A DNA stretch of 64,000 bases, from assembly GCF_001612825.1 (NCBI RefSeq), contig NZ_BDBE01000006.1:124001-188000 (forward strand), in the 5' to 3' direction. The DNA comes from Nocardia caishijiensis NBRC 108228. GTDB taxonomy: Bacteria > Actinomycetota > Actinomycetes > Mycobacteriales > Mycobacteriaceae. A program made the position numbers and the translations under genes. The notes under the pieces are model-generated. The model was not told the origin of the DNA. It did not search any database and saw nothing but the letters and a program-made list of their open reading frames with translations. Positions within the stretch are counted from its first letter, which is position 1. Each line of letters starts with the position of its first letter. This document shows positions 57,397 through 64,000 of the stretch, one piece after another.

Positions 57397-58812
57397 GTGA
57401 CTACGCAATCGCAATCCACCCGCAGGTGGTTGGCGCTGGCGGTGATCGCCGCCGCGCAATTCATGGTCATCATGGACACCTCGATCATCGGGATCGCGCT
57501 GCCCGAGATGCAGGCCGAACTCGGCTTCACCCCGGGCAACCTCACCTGGGTGTTCAATGCCTACGTGATCGCCTTCGGCGGTCTGCTGCTGCTCGGCGGA
57601 CGGCTGTCCGACCTGCTCGGCGCCCGCCGGGTGTTCGGCGCGGGCTGGCTGGTGCTGGCCGTCGGCTCCGTCATCGCCGGTGCGGCGGGGTCGGTGGGGG
57701 TGGAGCTGGCCGGGCGGGCGATCCAGGGCGCCGGTTCGGCGCTCATCGCACCCTCGGCACTCACGCTGCTGATGGTGCTGTTCGGCGGTACGCCACAGGA
57801 ACTCACCAAGGCGCTCGCGGTGTACGGCGCGGCCGCGCCCGCAGGCGGTACGGCGGGCGTGTTCCTGGGCGGTGTGATCACCGAATATGTCAGCTGGCCT
57901 TGGGTTTTCTACATCAACATCCCGATCGCCGTGCTCGCGCTGATCGCGGTACCGCTGTTGATGCCCGCCGCGCCCGCCCGCAAGGGGTCCGTCGACATCG
58001 CCGGATCCGTCACTGTGACAGCAGGTTTGGCGGCCGCCGTGTACGCCATCGTGCAGGCGCCGGAGGTCGGGTGGAAGTCCGGGCAGACCTGGGGCGTGCT
58101 CGCCGTGGCCGCCGCCTTGCTCGTCGGATTCGTCGCCATCCAGTCGCGGCGCGGCGAACCGCTGATGCGGTTGAGCATCTTCCGCGCACCGAACCTGGCC
58201 GCCGCCAACTTCGCGCAATTCGCGCTGGCCGCCGCGTGGGTGCCCATGTGGTTCTTCCTGAACCTGTACCTGCAGCAGGTACTCGGCTACAGCGCCTTCC
58301 CCTCGGGCGCGGCGTTGCTGCCGATGACGACGCTCATCATGCTCGGCATGGTGGTGCTCGCCCCGAAGGCGATGCAGCGATTCGGCGCCGAGCCGATGAT
58401 CGTGACCGGGCTCGTGGTTCTCGGCCTCGGCCTGGGCATCATGTCGCTGGTCCGTCCCACCGGCAACTTCTGGGTCGATGTACTGCCCGCCTCGCTGGTG
58501 GCCGCGGGCGGCATGTCGCTGGCGTTCATCCCCTCGCTCGGTACCGCCATCTCGGCGGCGCGACCAGAGGAGGGCGGACTCGCCTCGGGCATCGTCAATG
58601 TCAGCTACCAGGTGGGGTCGGCGCTCGGCCTGGCCGCGATGACGGCGGTGGCGGCCGCGTTCGGCGCCGGTGAAATCGACGATCCGGCGGCACTCACCGA
58701 CGGCTATTCCGCAGCCTTCCTCGGCGCGGGCCTACTGGCCTTGGCCGGTGCGGGCATCGCGGCGGCGACCCTGCGCAGCCCTGCCGAGGACAAGACCCCG
58801 GCTCGGGTTTGA
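57397..58812 (+). CDS. Major facilitator superfamily exporter, DHA2 (14-helix) type
   Basis: A 471-residue transporter of the EmrB/QacA class: AVIAAAQFMVIMDTSIIGIALPEMQ (helix 1 motif), FGGLLLLGGRLSDLLGARRVF (motif A), GRAIQGAGSALIAPSALTLL (motif B), APAGGTAGVFLGGVITEYVSWPWVFYINIP (motif C). About fourteen helices. GTG 57397 has GAAAGGACG upstream. It sits directly behind a CsoR-type operator and upstream of copper genes, so it is likely induced by copper; whether it exports copper complexes or an unrelated compound is unknown. Confidence 0.92.
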   Translation: MTTQSQSTRRWLALAVIAAAQFMVIMDTSIIGIALPEMQAELGFTPGNLTWVFNAYVIAFGGLLLLGGRLSDLLGARRVFGAGWLVLAVGSVIAGAAGSVGVELAGRAIQGAGSALIAPSALTLLMVLFGGTPQELTKALAVYGAAAPAGGTAGVFLGGVITEYVSWPWVFYINIPIAVLALIAVPLLMPAAPARKGSVDIAGSVTVTAGLAAAVYAIVQAPEVGWKSGQTWGVLAVAAALLVGFVAIQSRRGEPLMRLSIFRAPNLAAANFAQFALAAAWVPMWFFLNLYLQQVLGYSAFPSGAALLPMTTLIMLGMVVLAPKAMQRFGAEPMIVTGLVVLGLGLGIMSLVRPTGNFWVDVLPASLVAAGGMSLAFIPSLGTAISAARPEEGGLASGIVNVSYQVGSALGLAAMTAVAAAFGAGEIDDPAALTDGYSAAFLGAGLLALAGAGIAAATLRSPAEDKTPARV

Positions 58813-58836
58813 CAACTTACCCTAGGGGGGTATGGT
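58809..58836 (+). promoter_or_regulatory. Copper-type (CsoR) operator and promoter of the copA group
   Basis: TTGACA at 58809-58814 and TATGGT at 58831-58836 frame TACCCTAGGGGGGTA (58819-58833), the same operator as at 57326-57356. The promoter overlaps the stop codon of the MFS gene (58812), separating the two transcription units. Confidence 0.78.
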
Positions 58837-58840
58837 AACC

Positions 58841-58900
58841 ATGGAAGGCGCCGTCCGCGCCGACGCCGTCACCGCGGCCGGTTTCCAACTCGCCGACTGA
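58841..58900 (+). CDS. Possible 19-codon leader ORF downstream of the copper promoter
   Basis: ATG at 58841 opens a 19-codon frame (MEGAVRADAVTAAGFQLAD) ending in TGA at 58898-58900, 21 bases before the next gene. With the -10 box at 58831-58836 the transcript would start at or very near this ATG, so it would be translated leaderless. It could be a regulatory leader peptide or chance. Confidence 0.3.
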   Translation: MEGAVRADAVTAAGFQLAD

Positions 58901-58921
58901 ACCCCGAAACGGAGCATCCCG

Positions 58922-59869
58922 ATGAACGCAACAGGCAAGTTCGCCGGATTCACCCTCGGCCTCGCGGCGGTCTTCGGGATCGCTCTGGGTGTCGGCGCCC
59001 TGATCGGTCCGGAGCCCGCCCAGGCTCCGACCGGGCACGGCGAGCACTCGGTGGCGGCACCGGCCGGTGACCTGCCCGGTGGCCTGCTGGTCACCGACCA
59101 GGGCTACACGTTGGCGCTCGACACGACGGTCGTGAAGAGCGCGGCGCAGACCCCCGTCTCGTTCCGCATCCTCGACACCACCGGCGCACCGCTCACGAAA
59201 TACCAGACCAGCCACGACAAAGACCTGCACCTGATCGTGGTCCGCCGCGACACGGCCGCCTTCCAGCACGTGCACCCGGTACTGGACAAGGCGGGCACCT
59301 GGTCGGTCCCGCTGAACCTGAGTCGAGCCGGTGACTACCGGGTGTTCGCCGACTTCACCCCGGCGGGCGGCTCGAACCTGACCCTCGGCGCCGACCTGCG
59401 GGTCGGCGGCAACTACGACGTGCAGGCGTTGCCCGCCCCGGCGGCCACCGCGAAGGTCGGCGAGTACACCGTCGCTCTGAACGGCACCGTCGCCCCGGGT
59501 ACGTCGTCGAAGATCACCTTGTCGGTGAGCCGCGACGGCACCCCGGTCACCGACCTGCAGCCCTACCTCGGCGCCTACGGCCACCTGGTCGCCCTGCGCG
59601 CCGCCGACCTCGCCTACCTGCACGTGCACCCCGAAGGCTCGCCCGGCGACGGCGTGACACCGGCCGGTCCCGGCATCGACTTCGTGGTGAACGCGCCGAG
59701 CGCGGGCGACTACCGCCTGTTCCTCGACTTCCAGCACCAGGGCGTGGTCCGCACCGCCGAGTTCACCCTGCGCGTCGCCCGATCAGAGGCGAACACCGCG
59801 ACGCCGACCGACACCCCGGCGCCGACCAGCTCACCGGCCGACCACGGAACCCCCGGCCACGGCCACTGA
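58922..59869 (+). CDS. Secreted or membrane-anchored His-rich protein of the copper module
   Basis: A 315-residue exported protein with one N-terminal hydrophobic segment (about 7-30) and a His-containing stretch (GHGEHS). Two similar halves carry FQHVHPVLDKAGTW (near residue 118) and YLHVHPEGSPGD (near 238), each preceded by a HL-V-R strand and followed by AGDYRVFADF or AGDYRLFLDFQHQG. The C-terminus ends in ADHGTPGHGH. The paired His motifs suggest metal binding outside the membrane. I know similar genes beside copA in actinobacteria but no established function. ATG 58922 has GGAGCATCCC upstream. Confidence 0.8.
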   Translation: MNATGKFAGFTLGLAAVFGIALGVGALIGPEPAQAPTGHGEHSVAAPAGDLPGGLLVTDQGYTLALDTTVVKSAAQTPVSFRILDTTGAPLTKYQTSHDKDLHLIVVRRDTAAFQHVHPVLDKAGTWSVPLNLSRAGDYRVFADFTPAGGSNLTLGADLRVGGNYDVQALPAPAATAKVGEYTVALNGTVAPGTSSKITLSVSRDGTPVTDLQPYLGAYGHLVALRAADLAYLHVHPEGSPGDGVTPAGPGIDFVVNAPSAGDYRLFLDFQHQGVVRTAEFTLRVARSEANTATPTDTPAPTSSPADHGTPGHGH

Positions 59870-60007
59870 CCAACCACGAACACCCAACGGCCTCGGCCAC
59901 CGCACCGCGACAGGCCACATCGGCGAATCGGTCGACCCCGCCGACCCGGCACCGCCACCCGCGAACCGTCAGCAAGAATCGATACCAGGAAACGATCGGA
60001 GCATCCC

Positions 60008-62257
60008 ATGACCGCCGTGACACACCCACCGGGCACCGGCCAGGTAGAACTGGTGATCGGTGGCATGACCTGCGCTTCCTGCGCGAACCGCATCGAGAAC
60101 AAGCTCAACAAGCTCGATGGCGTCACCGCCACCGTCAACTACGCCACCGAGAAGGCGCGCGTCGACTTCACCGGTGACGTGTCCCCCGAGGAACTGATCG
60201 CCACCGTCGAGCAGGCCGGCTACACCGCGGCACTGCCCGCGCCGAAGCAGCCCGAGACCACCGACACCCCCACCGCGAACGACCCGACCGCGTCGCTGCG
60301 CACCCGCCTGCTTGTATCGCTGGTGCTCACCGTCCCGGTGATCGCGATGGCGATGATCCCCGCTCTGCAGTTCACCAACTGGCAGTGGCTCTCGCTCACC
60401 CTGGCCGCACCGGTCGTGATCTGGGGCGCGCTGCCGTTCCACCAGGCCGCCTGGACCAACCTGAAGCACGGCACCGCGACCATGGACACCCTGGTGTCGA
60501 TGGGCACGCTCGCCGCGTTCGGCTGGTCGCTGTACGCCCTGTTCTGGGGCACCGCGGGCACGCCGGGCATGACCCACCCGTTCGAGTTCACCATCGCCCG
60601 GATGGACGGCAGCGGCAGCATCTACCTCGAAGCGGCCGCGGGCGTCACCACGTTCATCCTGGCCGGGCGCTACTTCGAGGCCAGGTCGAAGCGCCGGGCA
60701 GGTGCCGCGCTGAAGGCGCTGCTCGAGCTGGGCGCCAAGGACGTAGCCGTGGTTCGCAGCGGCGTCGAGACACGAATCCCCGTGGAGCAGTTGGCCGTCG
60801 GTGACGTGTTCGTCGTCCGTCCCGGGGAGAAGATCGCCACCGACGGTGTGGTGACCGACGGTTCCTCGGCCGTCGACGCCGCCATGCTCACCGGCGAATC
60901 GGTGCCGGTGGAGGTCGGCGTGGACGACACCGTCACCGGTGCCACCGTGAACGTCGGCGGACGACTCCTGGTGCGCGCCACCAGGATCGGCTCCGACACC
61001 CAGCTCGCCCAGATGGCGCGGATGGTCGAGGACGCGCAGACCGGTAAGGCGCAGGCACAGCGGCTGGCCGACAAGATCTCCGGCATCTTCGTCCCGATCG
61101 TCATCGCCCTGGCCGTCGCGACGCTCGGATTCTGGCTCGGCACCGGCGGTTCCATCGCCGCCGCCTTCACCGCCGGTGTCGCGGTGCTGATCATCGCCTG
61201 CCCGTGCGCCCTCGGCCTGGCCACCCCCACCGCGCTGATGGTCGGCACCGGACGCGGCGCGCAGCTCGGCATCCTGATCAAGGGCCCCGAGATGCTGGAA
61301 TCGACGCGCAAGGTCGACACCATCGTGCTGGACAAGACCGGCACCGTCACCACCGGCAGGATGACCCTGCTCGACGTGATCCCCGCCGAGGGTGAGGACA
61401 AGGCCCGCGTGCTGGAACTGGCCGGTGCGCTGGAGGATTCCTCGGAGCACCCGATCGCGCAGGCGATCGCCAAGGCCGCCCGCGATGCCGGGACACTGCC
61501 CGAGGTGGAGGGATTCGCCAATCTCGAAGGTCTCGGCGTGCAGGGCGTCGTCGACGGTCGCGCGGTGGTCGTCGGCCGGGCCCGCCTGCTGGCGGACTGG
61601 TCGCAGCCGTTGAGTTCGGACCTGGCAACCGCCATGTCCGACGCGGAATCCGCGGGCAGGACCGCCGTGGCGATCGGCTGGGACGGGAAGGCGCGCGGTG
61701 TCCTCGTGGTCGCCGACGCGGTGAAACCCACCTCCGCGCAGGCCATCTCGCAGTTCCGCGAGCTCGGCCTCACCCCCATCCTGCTCACCGGCGACAACGC
61801 CCGCGCGGCGAACGCCATCGCCGCCGAGGTCGGCATCGAGCAGGTGATCGCGGAGGTGCTGCCGCAGGACAAGGTGGAGACGGTCAAGCGGTTGCAGGCC
61901 GAGGGCAAGGTCGTCGCCATGGTCGGTGACGGCGTGAACGACGCCCCCGCCCTGGCCCAGGCCGATCTCGGCCTGTCGATGGGCACCGGGACCGACGTGG
62001 CCATCGAGGCCGCCGACCTCACCCTGGTGCGCGGCGACCTGCGCGCCGCCGCCGACGCGATCCGGTTGTCACGCCGCACCCTGGCCACCATCAAGGGCAA
62101 CCTGTTCTGGGCATTCGCCTACAACGTGGCGGCGATCCCGCTGGCCATGGCCGGTCTGCTCAACCCGATGCTCGCCGGTGCCGCGATGGCGTTCAGCTCG
62201 GTCTTCGTGGTGAGCAACAGCCTGCGACTGCGCCGGTTCAAGTCGACGGCCCGGTAA
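60008..62257 (+). CDS. copA: Copper-exporting P1B-type ATPase CopA
   Basis: A 749-residue ATP-driven exporter of Cu(I). Residues 13-75 are a heavy-metal-associated domain with [13 protein letters not shown] (Cys22, Cys25). The membrane copper site is [19 protein letters not shown] (near 398), the phosphorylated Asp is in [11 protein letters not shown] (near 442), the SEHP motif of P1B pumps follows ([12 protein letters not shown]), and the hinge is [18 protein letters not shown]. Eight membrane segments are expected. It is the last gene of the copper unit controlled from 58809-58836 and is followed by a textbook terminator. Confidence 0.97.
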   Translation: MTAVTHPPGTGQVELVIGGMTCASCANRIENKLNKLDGVTATVNYATEKARVDFTGDVSPEELIATVEQAGYTAALPAPKQPETTDTPTANDPTASLRTRLLVSLVLTVPVIAMAMIPALQFTNWQWLSLTLAAPVVIWGALPFHQAAWTNLKHGTATMDTLVSMGTLAAFGWSLYALFWGTAGTPGMTHPFEFTIARMDGSGSIYLEAAAGVTTFILAGRYFEARSKRRAGAALKALLELGAKDVAVVRSGVETRIPVEQLAVGDVFVVRPGEKIATDGVVTDGSSAVDAAMLTGESVPVEVGVDDTVTGATVNVGGRLLVRATRIGSDTQLAQMARMVEDAQTGKAQAQRLADKISGIFVPIVIALAVATLGFWLGTGGSIAAAFTAGVAVLIIACPCALGLATPTALMVGTGRGAQLGILIKGPEMLESTRKVDTIVLDKTGTVTTGRMTLLDVIPAEGEDKARVLELAGALEDSSEHPIAQAIAKAARDAGTLPEVEGFANLEGLGVQGVVDGRAVVVGRARLLADWSQPLSSDLATAMSDAESAGRTAVAIGWDGKARGVLVVADAVKPTSAQAISQFRELGLTPILLTGDNARAANAIAAEVGIEQVIAEVLPQDKVETVKRLQAEGKVVAMVGDGVNDAPALAQADLGLSMGTGTDVAIEAADLTLVRGDLRAAADAIRLSRRTLATIKGNLFWAFAYNVAAIPLAMAGLLNPMLAGAAMAFSSVFVVSNSLRLRRFKSTAR

Positions 62258-62270
62258 TCACACCGTCTAG

Positions 62271-62306
62271 GGCGGGGCAGCGGACGATCCGCTGCCCCGC
62301 CTTTTT
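62271..62306 (+). terminator. Rho-independent terminator of copA
   Basis: A perfect 14-bp stem (GGCGGGGCAGCGGA at 62271-62284 with 62288-62301), a 3-nt loop and five T's (62302-62306) follow the copA stop by 13 bases. Confidence 0.93.
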
Positions 62307-62329
62307 CGTGATCCAGATCACTCTTGCGG

Positions 62330-62360
62330 TTGACCTTGGGTCAGGGTGGAGCCTTGGTCG
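62330..62360 (+). promoter_or_regulatory. Candidate MerR-type promoter of the serine hydrolase gene
   Basis: TTGACC at 62330-62335 begins a TGACC-TT-GGGTCA inverted repeat (62331-62343) followed by a further GGGT/GCC repeat. Palindromes inside a long -35/-10 spacer are typical of MerR-controlled promoters, and a MerR gene is the second gene downstream. Confidence 0.45.
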
Positions 62361-62402
62361 CAGCGGCACGAAAGCCGAACAACGCGAGCAGGAGCGATCA
62401 CC

Positions 62403-63542
62403 ATGTCGAACCCGAAAAACATTGCCGAGCAGGACCGTCCGGAGCTCCAGGCGCTCATCGAACGCATCGTCGACAGCGGATTCGTCGGCGCCTCACTGCG
62501 GGTGCACGACCGGCGCGGCGCGTGGGTCGGCAGCGCCGGAGTGTGCGAGCTCGGCGCCACGACCCCACCGCCCGTCGACGGTCACGTCCGAATCGGCAGC
62601 AACACCAAGACTTTCACCGCAGCCGTCGTGCTGCGCCTGGTCGCCGAGGGCCTAATCGAACTCGACACCCCGGCGCTGCGCTACCTGCCCGACTACGCGC
62701 TCGACGAGCGGGTCACCGTCCGAATGTTGTTGCAGCACACCAGCGGAATCTTCAACATCACCGGTGAGATGTACGACGACGGCACCGTCGTCCCCGGTGT
62801 GCCGTCGACCATCGCGGGCAAGGAGTGGGTCGACAAGCGGTTCGAGACCTACCGCCCGGAGGACCTGGCGAACCTCGCGCTCGCGAAGCCGTCACGGTTC
62901 GAGCCCGGGACCGGCTGGAGCTATTCGAATACCAACTACATCATCGTCCGGTTGCTGGTGGAGCGGGTCACCGGCCACTCGCTCGCCGAGGAGGCGCGGC
63001 GCCTGATCTTCGGCCCGCTCGGTATGACCGACACCGTACTGCCCGGCGCCTCGACGGAGCTGCCCGAACCGCACCCGCACGCCTACTACCGCTACATCGA
63101 CGGCGGCGAACAGCACATCGTCGACGTCACCAAGCACAACCCGTCCTGGGTGTGCACCGGCGGCGACATGATCTCCACCACCGCCGACCTGCACACCTTC
63201 GTCTCCGCCCTGCTCGACGGCACGCTGCTGCCACAACCGCTGCTGGCCGAGATGCTGCGCACCCACGACACCGGCATCCCCGGCATGCCCTATGGGCTCG
63301 GGGTGTTCGTGCAGGAAACCGAGAGCGGGGCCACCGTGATCACCCACAACGGCGGGATCGCCGGGTACGCCACCCTCATGTACAGCACCCCGGACGCGGG
63401 CGTCACGATGACCGCGTACCTGACCTTCGTCGACGACGCGGAGATGACTCTGGCACCGGCGTTCCAGGTCGCGCAGAAGGCCCTGGTCGACGCGGTGTTC
63501 GGCGGCGAATCGGGAAACCCGGTGGCGGACAGGGCAAGCTGA
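62403..63542 (+). CDS. Serine hydrolase, beta-lactamase / D-alanyl-D-alanine carboxypeptidase family (class C-like)
   Basis: A 379-residue protein of the beta-lactamase-like serine hydrolase family. Nucleophile motif S-x-x-K is in RIGSNTKTFTAAVVL, the Tyr motif is YSNTNYI, and the third motif is THNGGIAGY (HNG in place of KTG). No signal peptide is visible, so it may be cytosolic and act as an esterase or peptidase rather than a penicillin-binding enzyme. ATG 62403 has AGGAGCGATCACC upstream. It is followed after four bases by a MerR gene, an arrangement in which the regulator controls the enzyme. Confidence 0.9.
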   Translation: MSNPKNIAEQDRPELQALIERIVDSGFVGASLRVHDRRGAWVGSAGVCELGATTPPPVDGHVRIGSNTKTFTAAVVLRLVAEGLIELDTPALRYLPDYALDERVTVRMLLQHTSGIFNITGEMYDDGTVVPGVPSTIAGKEWVDKRFETYRPEDLANLALAKPSRFEPGTGWSYSNTNYIIVRLLVERVTGHSLAEEARRLIFGPLGMTDTVLPGASTELPEPHPHAYYRYIDGGEQHIVDVTKHNPSWVCTGGDMISTTADLHTFVSALLDGTLLPQPLLAEMLRTHDTGIPGMPYGLGVFVQETESGATVITHNGGIAGYATLMYSTPDAGVTMTAYLTFVDDAEMTLAPAFQVAQKALVDAVFGGESGNPVADRAS

Positions 63543-63546
63543 GCAC

Positions 63547-64000
63547 ATGCGCAACGGGGTGACGATCGGGCAGGCGGCGGCGTTCGTCGGTGTCACGGTG
63601 AAGACGGTGCGGCACTACCACAAGCTCGGCCTGGTCACCGAGCCCGAACGCGACAGCGCCGGGTATCGGCGGTACGGCTCGGCCGAACTGCTGCGGCTGG
63701 TCCAGGTGCGGACGTTGGCCGCCGCCGGGGTGCCGCTGGCCGACATCGAACCCGTGCTCGACGCCGATGCCGAGCAGTTCGCCACCGCCCTGGCCGAGGT
63801 CGGACGTCAGCTCACCGAACGCATCGAAGAGCTGACCGCCCGGCGCGACACCCTGCACCGGCTCAGCGACGGTAACCGGGCCCTGCTGCCCGACCGCGCG
63901 GTCGCGTTGCTGGAACGGATGCCGAGCCTTGGTTTCCCCGAGGCCGAGGTCGCGGCGACCAGGGAGGGCTGGGTGCTGGCGCGTGCCCTGGTCCCCGACG
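63547..64000 (+). CDS. MerR-family transcriptional regulator (3' end beyond window)
   Basis: The visible 151 residues start with a MerR winged helix: TIGQAAAFVGVTVKTVRHYHKLGLVTEPERDSAGYRRYGSAELLRLVQVRTLAAAGVPLADIEPVLDA, followed by a coiled-coil dimer helix (LAEVGRQLTERIEELTARRDTLHRL). The effector domain is cut by the window edge. It lies four bases after the serine hydrolase gene and probably forms one operon with it under the palindromic promoter at 62330-62360. Confidence 0.9.
   Translation, partial: MRNGVTIGQAAAFVGVTVKTVRHYHKLGLVTEPERDSAGYRRYGSAELLRLVQVRTLAAAGVPLADIEPVLDADAEQFATALAEVGRQLTERIEELTARRDTLHRLSDGNRALLPDRAVALLERMPSLGFPEAEVAATREGWVLARALVPD

Overview
The window is high-GC actinobacterial DNA from a mycolic-acid-containing member of the Mycobacteriales, most likely Nocardia or a close relative. 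The main reason is that 9-34 kb reproduces, in order and on one strand, the mycobacterial cell-wall locus: glf, glfT2, PAP2 phosphatase, ubiA, aftB, Ag85-type mycolyltransferases, Rv3802c-type cutinase, fadD32, pks13, accD4. Homologues of Rv3811 (amidase) and Rv3813c (HAD hydrolase) lie further right. The genus call is inference; no rRNA or tRNA gene was seen.

Layout. 1-3.2 kb: an Emb arabinosyltransferase cut by the window edge, divergent from a small secreted protein and a cyclophilin (3.6-5.0 kb). 5.0-8.2 kb: a lower-GC accessory cassette with two WXG100 proteins, a long effector-like protein with a lysozyme/transglycosylase-like C-terminus, a membrane-anchored partner overlapping it, and a Uma2 nuclease remnant. 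8.2-9.1 kb: no convincing gene. 9.1-20.8 kb: mycolate condensation genes with an inserted F420-type oxidoreductase, the cutinase-like lipase and a lipoprotein. 20.9-26.8 kb: four mycolyltransferase paralogues, one carrying C-terminal LGFP repeats, separated by strong hairpins. 26.9-33.9 kb: arabinogalactan genes.

33.9-41.9 kb is accessory relative to M. tuberculosis: four small membrane proteins that look like tandem paralogues, a TipA-like MerR regulator, a TetR/SDR divergent pair and a MarR/EamA divergent pair, both pairs with visible operator palindromes, and a SpoIID-domain protein. 42.2-45.8 kb: the amidase and the HAD hydrolase. 45.9-55.4 kb: an ABC peptide-type importer operon with three tandem substrate-binding lipoproteins. 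55.6-57.2 kb: a GntR regulator and a fatty-acid-hydroxylase-like protein. 57.3-62.3 kb: a copper module with two near-identical CsoR-type operators (MFS exporter, His-rich secreted protein, CopA). 62.4-64.0 kb: a serine hydrolase and the start of a MerR regulator.

Mechanistically, AccD4, FadD32 and Pks13 make mycolates; Emb, AftB, UbiA, the PAP2 phosphatase, Glf and GlfT2 make the arabinogalactan that receives them; the mycolyltransferases attach them. The two most interesting extras are the WXG100/lysozyme-like effector cassette and a roughly 45-bp palindromic repeat present five times, which occurs at gene junctions and also inside glfT2, where it is read in all three frames.
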